This document shows, in pieces, positions 8,183 through 16,596 of a DNA stretch of 64,000 nucleotides. The notes under the pieces are model-generated. The model saw nothing but the letters and a program-made list of their open reading frames with translations. It searched no databases and was not told the DNA's origin. The DNA lies in assembly GCA_047635695.1 (NCBI GenBank), contig JBLILN010000010.1:1-64000 (forward strand), given 5' to 3'. The DNA comes from UBA2136 sp047635695. GTDB lineage: Bacteria > Pseudomonadota > Alphaproteobacteria > UBA2136. The stretch's first letter is position 1. Every line of letters begins with the position of its first letter. The position numbers and the translations under genes were made by a program.

Positions 8183-9319
8183 ATGAAATTTTTAGATGAA
8201 GCTAAAATATTTATCTCCTCGGGTCGAGGTGGTAACGGTTGCGTGTCCTTTAGACGTGAGAAATATATTCCAAAGGGTGGTCCTGACGGTGGTAACGGTG
8301 GTCGTGGTGGGTCTATTACTTTTGTTGGCGAAAAAAACCTAACTACGTTAATTGACTTTCGTTACACGCAACACTTCCGTGCCCCACGCGGTGACGGTGG
8401 CGCAGGTAAAGACCGTTTTGGTAAAGCCGGCGACGATATTCTTATTAGCGTACCACTTGGGACGGAAATTATTAATGACGAAACACAAGAAATTATTATT
8501 GACGTGCTAGAGCATGGTCAAAAAATTACCCTGCTTAAGGGTGGTGAAGGTGGCCGTGGTAATGCGTCATTCGTTTCTTCAACAAACCGTGCCCCACGTC
8601 AGTTTACTGAAGGTGGCTTGAATGAAGAGATGTATGTACGCCTGCGTTTGAAATTACTTGCGGACGTTGGCCTGCTTGGTAAGCCAAGTGTTGGTAAGTC
8701 GACCTTTATCTCTAAAGTTTCAGGTGCCACACCAAAAGTGGCTGAATATCCATTTACGACGCTTCATCCAAACCTTGGTGTGGTGAAGCATCACGATACC
8801 GACTTTGTTTTAGCCGATTTACCAGGGTTGATTGAAGGCGCACATGAAGGCCACGGCCTTGGTCACCGTTTTTTGAAACACTTAAGCCGTTGTTCATCCC
8901 AGCTTCACCTTGTGGACGCTTGTAGTGAAACAATTGCAGAGGATTACAAAGTTTTACGTGGTGAATTAGAAAAGTTTGATGAAATTTATGGTTCATCTAT
9001 TTCTAAGTTGCCTGAAATTGTGACTCTTAGCCGTACAGACGCACTGACGCCTGAACTTATTGCTGACGCTAAGGCGCTTTTAGAGGAAGCTTCAGGTAAG
9101 CCTGTTGTTGTACTTTCTTCTCACAGCGGTGAAGGTATCCCAGAAATTTTAGCAGCACTTGTGGTTGAAGTACGTGCCTTGCGTGCCAAGTTTGATAAAG
9201 TAGAAGAAACAGGTGATGTGCCTGAAGTAACCGACGTAGAACGTGAGTCTGAATATGACCCAGGTGACCCACGCGAATACATAGACGAAGAAGATGAAAC
9301 CAGCGATAAAGGCTGGTAA
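8183..9319 (+). CDS. obgE: Obg-family GTPase, ribosome assembly
   Basis: Residues 1-158 form the glycine-rich Obg domain (GRGGNGCVSFRREK, GGPDGGNGGRGG). The GTPase domain follows, with P loop GKPSVGKST near 165 and switch II DLPGLIEGAHEGHGLG. The G4 position reads SRTD rather than the usual NKxD. The C terminus is short and acidic. Obg proteins act on late 50S assembly and stress control, which fits the nearby ribosomal protein genes. The gene has its own terminator and is separated from rpmA by the queuosine-salvage-like gene. Confidence 0.95.
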   Translation: MKFLDEAKIFISSGRGGNGCVSFRREKYIPKGGPDGGNGGRGGSITFVGEKNLTTLIDFRYTQHFRAPRGDGGAGKDRFGKAGDDILISVPLGTEIINDETQEIIIDVLEHGQKITLLKGGEGGRGNASFVSSTNRAPRQFTEGGLNEEMYVRLRLKLLADVGLLGKPSVGKSTFISKVSGATPKVAEYPFTTLHPNLGVVKHHDTDFVLADLPGLIEGAHEGHGLGHRFLKHLSRCSSQLHLVDACSETIAEDYKVLRGELEKFDEIYGSSISKLPEIVTLSRTDALTPELIADAKALLEEASGKPVVVLSSHSGEGIPEILAALVVEVRALRAKFDKVEETGDVPEVTDVERESEYDPGDPREYIDEEDETSDKGW

Positions 9320-9321
9320 GG

Positions 9322-9350
9322 AAAAGGCGCTCTTGTAGCGCCTATTTTCG
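9322..9350 (+). terminator. Intrinsic terminator of obgE (GGCGCT/AGCGCC type)
   Basis: GGCGCT-CTTGT-AGCGCC followed by a T-rich stretch. The same 17 bases occur after infB and pnp. Confidence 0.8.
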
Positions 9351-9585
9351 TTTTAGTTCATGTCATTGCCTAAGTGGCAACGTTCCATAACCCTCAACAA
9401 AAATATTCACCAGAATATCACTTATTCTGACGGTGACACTTTGTCTTTCTTTCTTTTTTGGCTGTAGGGCTTGCAATTGTATATGCCCCTCCCCATGTAT
9501 TTATGGAAGAATTATCTTTAAACATTTTTATGCTTCATTTATGAAGCTCACACAAGAGGTGTTGCCCCTTTCTAAGGAGTCATTT

Positions 9586-10134
9586 ATGGCTGAGTCAAAT
9601 ACAGATTACGCAAACGATTTTTGGTTAAATCGCAACGCAGCTTCTTTAACGGTTTTAATGGAGAGTGCAAAGGCCGACGTTCAACAGGTTCTTGATTGGA
9701 TAAAAGAAGCTCGAAAAAGAACAGAGCCTTGTGAATGTTGCGGTAACCAAGAATTCTATGCACCGCTTCAGGTTTTTTGTCAAATTACAATGGGCATGAA
9801 AGGGCAGGCTGGAAAGTATACGAAAGAGGTTCTTGATTTTTGTGTAGATACAATGCTAACTGCTGAAAAACCTGATTTAGGTCATTTCTACAGTGTTGGG
9901 TCGCAGTATGTAAACGGTAGAGTTACTCAAGATGGTGAACAAAAAGGCTTTGAAGTTTTATTGGCAGGTGTCAAAAATATACCCGCTGATTGTAATGATA
10001 AGTATGCCATGGGACAATTATATTATGGATTAGGGTATTGTTATTATAATGGCGTAGGTACTGCGGCCGATAAAGACACGGCGCTGCATTATTTTGCCAA
10101 AGGCGCTAAATGCGATCATAAAAAAGCAGTTTAG
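9586..10134 (+). CDS. Sel1-repeat-like protein
   Basis: The protein is about 182 residues, taking the ATG at 9586, which AAGGAG precedes at good spacing. The frame is open back to 9433. The C terminus has a Sel1/TPR-like repeat (YYGLGYCYYNGVGTAADKDT then ALHYFAKGA). The N-terminal half is helical, with a CECC cluster near residue 38. It has no signal peptide in the chosen form. Sel1 repeats mediate protein contacts, so no catalytic role is implied. GCTTCA-TTTA-TGAAGC at 9532-9547 forms a hairpin in its leader. A second, shorter Sel1 protein lies at 27.2 kb. Confidence 0.65.
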   Translation: MAESNTDYANDFWLNRNAASLTVLMESAKADVQQVLDWIKEARKRTEPCECCGNQEFYAPLQVFCQITMGMKGQAGKYTKEVLDFCVDTMLTAEKPDLGHFYSVGSQYVNGRVTQDGEQKGFEVLLAGVKNIPADCNDKYAMGQLYYGLGYCYYNGVGTAADKDTALHYFAKGAKCDHKKAV

Positions 10135-10185
10135 CGCTTAATGGCTGTACGCCGCCAGACACGCACTAATATCTTTTAACGAATG

Positions 10186-10212
10186 AATAAGCACCTTCGG
10201 GTGCTTTTTTTT
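10186..10212 (+). terminator. Intrinsic terminator with TTCG tetraloop
   Basis: GCACC-TTCG-GGTGC with a T run, downstream of the Sel1-repeat gene. Confidence 0.85.
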
Positions 10213-10297
10213 GTATCTGCCCCGTTTCATGTCAATGACGGTAGTTTGTGTTTTTATAAGGCATGAAATAAGTTAATTATAATGTGAAGGGGTCTGT

Positions 10298-11032
10298 ATG
10301 GAATTTTTAAACTTAGATGCATTTGCGTTATTGCTGATAGGGGTAAGCTTTTTCACATCATTTTTAACCGCGATTGCGGGCATAGGTGGTGGTGTTATGC
10401 TTTTAGCTGTGATGGTAACTGTTTACCCACCTTCCATAGTTATTCCTGTGCACGGTGTTGTGCAAATGGGGTCTAATTTTTTCCGTATGGGGCTTATGCG
10501 CCATTTTATTGAAAGGTCTATTGTTGTGCCTTTTGCCATAGGTTCTTGTTTGGGGGCTTTTATCGGGGCGCAGTTTGTTGTTGCCCTTGACGAAGTGGCG
10601 CTTAAATTTATTTTGGCAATGTTTATCCTTTATCTTGTTTGGGGGCCACCTTTTAAAAGGGTGCACTTAAGCCGCCGTGTACGTTTTTATCTATCTGGTT
10701 TTATAACCACTTTTGCTTCTTTGTTTGTTGGGGCATCGGGGCATTTGAATTCTGCGTTTATTGGCCGTGAGGGTTTAAGAAAAGAAGGGCAGGTTGCGTC
10801 TGTTGCCGCTTGTATGTTTTGCGTACATGTTTTAAAAACAATTGTTTTTGGTATTGTTGGTTTTGTTTTTTATGACTATGCCTTATTGATGTTTTTAATG
10901 ATCGTCACAGGTTTTGCGGGGACCTATGTGGGTAAACACATGCTTTTTAAATTACCCGAAAAGTTATTTAAAATAATATATAAAACAGTCATTACTTTAT
11001 TGGCACTGCGCCTGCTTGTGAGCATTTTTTAG
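10298..11032 (+). CDS. TauE/SafE (TSUP)-family membrane transporter
   Basis: This 244-residue polytopic protein shows the TSUP pattern. An N-terminal helix ends in AIAGIGGGVMLLAV, followed by PVHGVVQMGSNFFRM. The second half repeats the layout, with FVGASGHLNSAFI and VTGFAGTYVGKHML. The family exports sulfur-containing or organic anions such as sulfite, sulfoacetate or taurine-derived compounds. No sulfur-metabolism neighbour narrows the substrate. A purine-rich AAGGGG lies before the ATG. Confidence 0.85.
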   Translation: MEFLNLDAFALLLIGVSFFTSFLTAIAGIGGGVMLLAVMVTVYPPSIVIPVHGVVQMGSNFFRMGLMRHFIERSIVVPFAIGSCLGAFIGAQFVVALDEVALKFILAMFILYLVWGPPFKRVHLSRRVRFYLSGFITTFASLFVGASGHLNSAFIGREGLRKEGQVASVAACMFCVHVLKTIVFGIVGFVFYDYALLMFLMIVTGFAGTYVGKHMLFKLPEKLFKIIYKTVITLLALRLLVSIF

Positions 11033-11260
11033 CTGAAGATATTTCAAGGTTGTTATGAAATTTAAGTTTTATACCGATATAAAGCACGTTGTGGGAAATT
11101 CTCTTTATTTTGTCTTTTACTGCTTTAATACCACTTGAATACAGTGATTGTTCTCATCTAATTCCACCTCTATTCCTATTTTGAAACTGACTTGAATTTA
11201 TATATATGTCAAAAAATGTCATTTATGAAGTTTTGTAGGTTTTTGTAAAAAACTGACGTT

Positions 11261-11359
11261 TTATTCGTTAGAGAAATCAATTAATACAGGGCAGGGGCCG
11301 ATAGAGCAGGCCGTGAGGCTGAGGCAGATAATGACAGATAATAATAATTTGTTAAACAT
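11261..11359 (-). CDS. Very small lipoprotein (32 residues)
   Basis: This frame encodes 32 residues. It has the start MFNKLLLSVIICLSLTAC, a lipobox L-T-A-C with the lipidated cysteine at residue 18, and a 14-residue mature part rich in proline. A perfect GGAGGCG ribosome binding site sits 6 bases upstream of the ATG. A promoter-like pair lies just before that, and a small AAAAC/GTTTT hairpin covers the stop. It resembles entericidin or LptM-type mini-lipoproteins in size only; I cannot assign it to either. It is too short for ordinary gene callers. Confidence 0.6.
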   Translation of the reverse strand: MFNKLLLSVIICLSLTACSIGPCPVLIDFSNE

Positions 11360-11381
11360 GTTTACGCCTCCTATTTTTTAT

Positions 11382-11410
11382 AGTTTATCAATCCTACATT
11401 GATTTGTCGA
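11382..11410 (-). promoter_or_regulatory. Candidate sigma-70 promoter for the small lipoprotein
   Basis: Read on the minus strand, TCGACA and TAAACT are 17 bases apart. The -10 ends about 10 bases before the GGAGG site of the lipoprotein gene. Confidence 0.4.
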
Positions 11411-11513
11411 GTGAAATACACTGTCTTGCCCATTGCCGTAAAGCTTGCCCGATAAAATTAACTGCTTACGGGTTAACTCGGATCAAACGTCCCATGTTTG
11501 TGGGATCAATGGG

Positions 11514-12431
11514 TTAAGCGTCACGCTTATTGAGGGGGTGGGCATTATCGTGTGCGTCTTTAAGTTCACGGGCATTAATGGCAAGGTAGCGCTGTGTGGC
11601 GCTTAAGCTTTCATGCCCTAAAAGTTCCTGAATGGTGCGTATATCAGCGCCATTTTCAAGCATATGCGTGGCAAAGCAGTGGCGTAATGTATGAGGGGTG
11701 AGGTGTTCTGCAAGGCCAAGTTCGTTGCGTACACGTTTTAATATCATTTGTGCGGCGCGCGCACTTAAGCGTGCTGCAAAGCGCTGGTTGATAAATAAAG
11801 GACATGATTTGGCGGACTTGGGCAAATCACTTGCAAGATCAATCATGGCAAGCTTGACGGGTTTTGGCAGCGGCAGTGAACGTTCTTTGTTACCTTTACC
11901 AATGATGTTAATACGTTCTCCTTGAATGTCTTCAGCGTTAATGCTCAAGGCTTCACTGATACGCAGGCCGAGCCCATAAAGGACAAGCACAAGGCAATAG
12001 TCACGCTTTTCATGCATGTCGGCATTCTCGCTCGGCGGGCGCAATTTTTTTAAAATATTTAAAATATCACTTTTTTGCAAAGCTTTGGGCGGGGCGGTTT
12101 GCGCCTTAATGTTTTTAACCAGTTGGACGTGGTCGTTTTGTAATATGTTTTTGCGCTTTAACCATTTGAAAAAACTTTTAATGGACGACAAACGGCGGTT
12201 TACGGTTTGTTTTGATACTTTTTCTTTTAAAATGCCATGGGTTATAAATGCTTGTAGCTGGTCGACATTTAAGTTTTTTAAAGTGTCATTATCGGCTTCT
12301 TTGCCGAGATAGCTCTCGATAAATTGACGGAATATTTCAAGATCACGCTTATAAGCAAGCGCTGTGTGGCGGCTTGCACGTTTCTCTATGCATAAATAGT
12401 CAAAAAACGGGTCGCTATAAATAAGGCTCAT
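11514..12431 (-). CDS. xerC: XerC/XerD-family tyrosine recombinase
   Basis: The N-terminal SAM-like DNA-binding domain spans about residues 5-90 and the catalytic domain about 115-295. Catalytic residues are visible as Arg in GLRISEALSI, the HTLRHCFATHML box, LGHESLSATQ and the tyrosine in QRYLAI. The protein resolves chromosome dimers at dif with a partner Xer recombinase. I chose the ATG at 12431, 4 bases after the DUF484 stop; an upstream in-frame ATG would overlap DUF484. DUF484-xerC beside divergent priA is typical of Alphaproteobacteria and favours XerC over XerD. A hairpin (TAAGCG-TCA-CGCTTA) covers the stop codon. Confidence 0.88.
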   Translation of the reverse strand: MSLIYSDPFFDYLCIEKRASRHTALAYKRDLEIFRQFIESYLGKEADNDTLKNLNVDQLQAFITHGILKEKVSKQTVNRRLSSIKSFFKWLKRKNILQNDHVQLVKNIKAQTAPPKALQKSDILNILKKLRPPSENADMHEKRDYCLVLVLYGLGLRISEALSINAEDIQGERINIIGKGNKERSLPLPKPVKLAMIDLASDLPKSAKSCPLFINQRFAARLSARAAQMILKRVRNELGLAEHLTPHTLRHCFATHMLENGADIRTIQELLGHESLSATQRYLAINARELKDAHDNAHPLNKRDA

Positions 12432-12435
12432 TGAA

Positions 12436-13101
12436 TTACTCTTGCATAAAGAGGGCGAGTTTATAGCTGATAACATCGCCTAAAAATTCTAACAATTCTG
12501 TGCCTTGCCCTTCATGGAAGCGCTGTATGTCGCGGCTACCAAGTGTTAAAATAGCAAAGTCTTCACCATTTGTGTTGGTGAGTTTTATAAGTGCTTCAGA
12601 GCGGATACAAATGTTGCCACCTTCATGTAAACATGTTGTTTTGTCTGACGATGTGCGTAAGCAAACAGTTTTGTTTTTTGCAAATGATTGCGCACAAATG
12701 TCTTTATAGGAAGCGCTTTGTTCGGCCTTAAGAATAACCTGAGCACTGTCGAGGTCAAGGTCGTTTTGAATCACTTCTCTAAAATGGTGCATCATCACTT
12801 CTTTGTTCTCACTGCGCAGAAGGCTAAGCGTGAGGTCGTTAATTTTTGTCGTGCTTTCAATGTTGCTGACAGCTGTTGTGATGAGGCGTTTGTTACGTTC
12901 TTCTAGCTTTACAATTTTATTGGCGAGTTTTCTGTTCTGAAAATCATTAAAACTGGCAATGTTGCCATCGATAGAGGAGGGGAGTGTCATTTTTTCTAAA
13001 ATTTCACCATGACGCAAGAAAAAGTCTTTATTACCCTTAAGGTGGTTTATAATGTCTTGCTCAGTAACAGTTTTGATTATTTGTTCAGCTGTGTTATTCA
13101 T
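12436..13101 (-). CDS. DUF484 family protein
   Basis: This 221-residue protein begins with a helical region containing the DUF484 pattern FLRHGEILEKMTLPS. A coiled coil follows (NRKLANKIVKLEERNKRL), then a GAF-like alpha/beta domain. DUF484 proteins are usually encoded directly before xerC, as here, but their molecular role is not established. It is transcribed away from priA across a 334-base intergenic region. Confidence 0.88.
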   Translation of the reverse strand: MNNTAEQIIKTVTEQDIINHLKGNKDFFLRHGEILEKMTLPSSIDGNIASFNDFQNRKLANKIVKLEERNKRLITTAVSNIESTTKINDLTLSLLRSENKEVMMHHFREVIQNDLDLDSAQVILKAEQSASYKDICAQSFAKNKTVCLRTSSDKTTCLHEGGNICIRSEALIKLTNTNGEDFAILTLGSRDIQRFHEGQGTELLEFLGDVISYKLALFMQE

Positions 13102-13435
13102 TGTATTTAATGACCTTATTTAAAAAATTGTTAGCGCCTAGTGCAAAAAAAATATATTTCAAGGGCTTTTAATGTCAGAAATGTAACCAATAATATTATA
13201 AGCAGTAGCAAATCGTTTGATAAAAAAGTCAGTGCCGACATTTTTACTAAACGCTTTGTTGCGAAGCTTCCCTCTTGCTTGGGCGCGATGTTAAGTCGCG
13301 TCCGCTTTATTTTATGGTTGTCTTTTATTTATACGTTGCGTGTGGTTGCACCGTACATGGTTTTCCCCTGTTGCTTTTAATAGTGTCATGTTAAAGTGTG
13401 ACCATCAAGAAATATGAGGGAATTGTTCGAAAATA
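13102..13435. other. Divergent intergenic region between DUF484-xerC and priA
   Basis: I see no convincing gene. The notable element is a GC-rich hairpin at 13281-13303 (GGGCGCGA and TCGCGTCC arms, one GU pair) followed by a T-rich stretch. It stands out in this AT-rich DNA. It could be a terminator for a short transcript or a structure in the priA leader. Confidence 0.45.
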
Positions 13436-15604
13436 ATGGTGCATCAAAGCAACAGGTTTGTGGTGAGGGTTGCAACTTCCTTGGCTGTGCCTAAAATGCT
13501 TGATTACCTTTTGATTTCTAATGAATTGCCAACGCTCGGTTCTTTTGTTGAAGTGGAAGTGGGTACAAAAAAAGTACATGGCGTTATATTTGAAGTTGTA
13601 AATACATCTCAAGAGTCAGAAATTCCCCCAAAACTAAAAGAAGCTAAAATACTAGATAGTGTGCCTCCCGTGGCACTGCCTATGTTAAAGTTTTACCGTT
13701 GGGTTTCAAGATACACGATGGCGTTGCCGGGTGACCCTATTCGTGCCGCTTTAGTTTCAGGGCGTGTGCCAGAAATAGTTGCACCTGAAAAATTTATCGT
13801 ACCAACCGTGGAGGTTCCAAGTAAAATAACAGCCGCGCGCCAAAAGGTGTTTGATATTGTGGATTCTGAACAATTTACGTCTCAATCAGCCTTGGCGGAA
13901 GCTGCGGGTGTGGGTACTTCTGTTGTTAAGGGTCTGCTTGATAAAAATAATTTATCTTGGCAATCTATGCCTGAAGAGACTTTGTCATTTGATATTAAAC
14001 TGCCTGAACTTTCACCTTCTCAATCTACCTCTGCTGCAAGGTTAGCTTCTTCTGTGAGCCTTGGTGAGCATAAAACATTTTTTTTAGACGGTGTTATGGG
14101 GAGCGGTAAGACTGAGGTTTACTTTGACACCATCGCGCGTATTTTAGAGGCTGACAATACAGGGCAAGTTTTACTTTTAGTGCCAGAAATTTCATTAACA
14201 CCTCAACTTGTTAGCCGTTTTGAAAAACGCTTTGGCTTTATCCCTATTCTCTGGCATTCATGCTTAAGTGAAAAGTCACGCCGTAAAAATTGGTGGCAAG
14301 TGGCCAGTGGCAAAGGACGGGTTATTATTGGTGCGCGTTCGGCCTTATTTTTAGGATATAAAGATTTAAAATTCATTGTTGTCGACGAAGAGCATGATAG
14401 CTCCTACAAGCAAGAAGAGGTCTTCCGTTACCATGGCCGTGATATGGCTGTGGCGATGGCACACCTTTGGGGTTGCCCTATTGTATTGTGTTCAGCGACA
14501 CCTTCTGCTGAGACATGGCTAAATGTTAAAAGAGGGCGTTATGAGCACTTAATACTCGAAGGACGTTATGCAGGTGCAAGTTTGCCTGCCATGCGTTTGG
14601 TTGATATGAAAGAGGGTGCTGTCGGTAAAAAAGACAAATGGGTGAGTGCACCCATTGTAGAGGCTGTGACTAAGCGCCTCGAAAAAGGTGAACAGTCTCT
14701 TATTTTCCTGAACCGCCGTGGTGTCGCGCCTTTATTAATATGTGGTGGCTGTGGTGGGCGTACAGGTTGTCCAAGTTGTGATGCGTCTTTGGTGGTGCAT
14801 CATAGCTATCTCATTTGTCACCACTGTGGCTTCCATGAACGTATTCCAGATAAGTGTCCGACCTGTGGCAGTGATAAATTACGCGCCTTTGGCCCGGGAA
14901 CAAGAAAAATTATGGAAGAGCTTATTGGCTTATTTCCCGACGCTAAAATTGCTGTTGCGGACAGTGATAGTGTTAAGGGAGATAAGCAAATGGGTGCATT
15001 GATTAAAAAAATGGAAGATGGCGACATTGATATTTTGGTCGGCACGCAAATGGTGGCCAAGGGGCACCATTTCCCAAATTTAACATTTGTCGGTATTATT
15101 GATGGTGATATGGGGCTTGCTCGTGGTGAACTAAGGGCGGCTGAGCGTACTTTTCAGGTGTTAATGCAAGTTGCTGGGCGTGCAGGGCGCGAAAAGAAGG
15201 CGGGCGAGGTGTTTATACAGACACATGACCCGAAACATGCCTTGTTTGATTGTTTGTTGAATTGTGACCGTGACCGTTTCCTTAAAATGGAGTTGACCAG
15301 CCGTAAGCAATGGAATGACCCGCCGTTTAAAAGGCAAGTAGCACTTATTGTGACGGGTAAAGACGAACGGGAAGTGGCACAATCAGCCCGTGTTTTGGCC
15401 CATGAGTTCCCTAAAAGCGGTGCGGGTGAAATTTTAGGCCCTGCACCTGCGCCATTGGCAAAGTTGCGTGATCGGTATCGTTATCGTTTATTGGTGAAAA
15501 ATGGTGATAACAACCATGCGGCCATTCAAAAGTGGTTGCAAGAAACAAAAATTCCGTCTTCTGTGCGGGTTATTATCGACGTTGACCCTGTAAGCTTTTA
15601 TTAA
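13436..15604 (+). CDS. priA: Primosomal helicase PriA
   Basis: This 722-residue superfamily 2 helicase restarts stalled replication forks. The 3' DNA-binding domain is N-terminal. It has Walker A GVMGSGKTEVYF near residue 220 and the DEEH box in VVDEEHDSSYKQEE near 320. A cysteine-rich zinc module (CGGCGGRTGCPSCD, CHHCG, CPTCGS) lies at about 435-480, and motifs VGTQMVAKGHHFP and QVAGRAGR follow. The ATG at 13436 has a weak ribosome binding site but fits the family N terminus. AAGCTTT and AAAGCTT arms form a hairpin across the stop codon. Confidence 0.96.
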   Translation: MVHQSNRFVVRVATSLAVPKMLDYLLISNELPTLGSFVEVEVGTKKVHGVIFEVVNTSQESEIPPKLKEAKILDSVPPVALPMLKFYRWVSRYTMALPGDPIRAALVSGRVPEIVAPEKFIVPTVEVPSKITAARQKVFDIVDSEQFTSQSALAEAAGVGTSVVKGLLDKNNLSWQSMPEETLSFDIKLPELSPSQSTSAARLASSVSLGEHKTFFLDGVMGSGKTEVYFDTIARILEADNTGQVLLLVPEISLTPQLVSRFEKRFGFIPILWHSCLSEKSRRKNWWQVASGKGRVIIGARSALFLGYKDLKFIVVDEEHDSSYKQEEVFRYHGRDMAVAMAHLWGCPIVLCSATPSAETWLNVKRGRYEHLILEGRYAGASLPAMRLVDMKEGAVGKKDKWVSAPIVEAVTKRLEKGEQSLIFLNRRGVAPLLICGGCGGRTGCPSCDASLVVHHSYLICHHCGFHERIPDKCPTCGSDKLRAFGPGTRKIMEELIGLFPDAKIAVADSDSVKGDKQMGALIKKMEDGDIDILVGTQMVAKGHHFPNLTFVGIIDGDMGLARGELRAAERTFQVLMQVAGRAGREKKAGEVFIQTHDPKHALFDCLLNCDRDRFLKMELTSRKQWNDPPFKRQVALIVTGKDEREVAQSARVLAHEFPKSGAGEILGPAPAPLAKLRDRYRYRLLVKNGDNNHAAIQKWLQETKIPSSVRVIIDVDPVSFY

Positions 15605-15690
15605 AGCTTTTGGAGGAAATATTACGTCTAATCCACAAGTACTAAGTATTTTGACGTTGTGGTGGGATGTATTGAAAGCCTTTAAGTGGC

Positions 15691-15719
15691 AAAGCACCTT
15701 AGATAGGTGCTTTTTTTTA
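15691..15719 (+). terminator. Intrinsic terminator of priA
   Basis: GCACCT-TAGAT-AGGTGC with flanking A and T tracts, about 90 bases past the stop. Confidence 0.85.
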
Positions 15720-15974
15720 TCAGTCTTCTATGGATACTAAGAGAGGTATGTGTGCTTAGGCGTATATTACAGGCTTTTCCCTATATAAGGACTGTCGATG
15801 TGTGTTTTTTGCGTAACTGTATTATCAGTAGGTTATGCGCGGCTTGTAGGCTGTAATTGTAAATTTGACACAGTGGGCTTTAACTATTTGGCACGTTGTT
15901 TGCTGTATACACATTGGGAAGCTTTGAATATGAATACGATTTATGGTAGCATATATCGAACTGGGAGAAGAAGA

Positions 15975-16550
15975 ATGCGTAATTTAGTTAAAGTAATTAA
16001 AAATCAAACAGGTTTAGCCGTAGATGAGGCTATTTTAGCAACTGCTATGGTCGCGAGCCTTGGTGCCTTTGTGGTCGTTAACGTCCCATGGCAAATTATG
16101 TTTAGTGCTTCGACACAGATGCAAGAAGAATTGACTACACTTGAAACTGCCAATACTGAATTTTATCAACGACACCGCTTATGGCCACACCAAACAACGT
16201 CTGGTGACTGGCGTATGAATGTGAGTGCCCTAGTTTCACCAAAGGCAATGCGTTACCCTTACAACTCTATGACTTCTTTTAAAAATTATATCAGCGACAT
16301 GTCTAAGTCTTATAGCGCCAATGGTGTACGACATGAATATGGTATAGGTGGAGCTGTAATGCAGCGCCCTGTCAGCTATAAAGGCCATGAATATATTGAA
16401 ATTATTCTTGAAGGTGTGCCACTTGCGGATGCACGCAAATTGGATGCCTCGATTGATGGTGACTATAACCCTGATGCAGGCCGTGTTTATCTTGTGTTTG
16501 ATGAAACGGAGAATGTTGTAGATCTTCACTATCGCGCTAATAAAATCTAA
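15975..16550 (+). CDS. Pilin/pseudopilin-like single-pass protein
   Basis: From the ATG at 15975, preceded by GGGAGAAG, the protein is about 191 residues. A hydrophobic helix (VDEAILATAMVASLGAFVVV) follows a short basic leader. An amphipathic helix and the motif NTEFYQRHRLWP come next, as in type IV pilins and type II pseudopilins. The C-terminal part (GVPLADARKLDASIDGD then GRVYLVF) resembles pilin C-terminal beta sheets. The prepilin peptidase G|F-E site is not clear: G-L-A-V-D-E-A is the nearest sequence. No pilus assembly genes are nearby. The frame is open back to 15798, so the start is uncertain. Confidence 0.5.
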   Translation: MRNLVKVIKNQTGLAVDEAILATAMVASLGAFVVVNVPWQIMFSASTQMQEELTTLETANTEFYQRHRLWPHQTTSGDWRMNVSALVSPKAMRYPYNSMTSFKNYISDMSKSYSANGVRHEYGIGGAVMQRPVSYKGHEYIEIILEGVPLADARKLDASIDGDYNPDAGRVYLVFDETENVVDLHYRANKI

Positions 16551-16569
16551 TCTGCATACAAGTATTTTA

Positions 16570-16596
16570 AAAAGGCACCTACGGGTGCTTTTTTGA
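16570..16596. terminator. Intrinsic terminator
   Basis: AAAG-CACC and GGTG-CTTT arms with one bulged G around a TACG loop, between A and T tracts. It lies 20 bases past the pilin-like gene and overlaps the stop codon of the convergent methyltransferase gene. Confidence 0.75.

Noticed and set aside
11514..12431. Xer recombinase as an integrase of a mobile element
   Set aside because: Its DUF484 partner, the priA neighbourhood and full XerC motifs point to the housekeeping chromosome-dimer resolvase.
13141..13380. Rightward open frame of 79 codons before priA
   Set aside because: It has no ribosome binding site and no recognisable sequence. It runs through the GC-rich hairpin, so it looks like chance.
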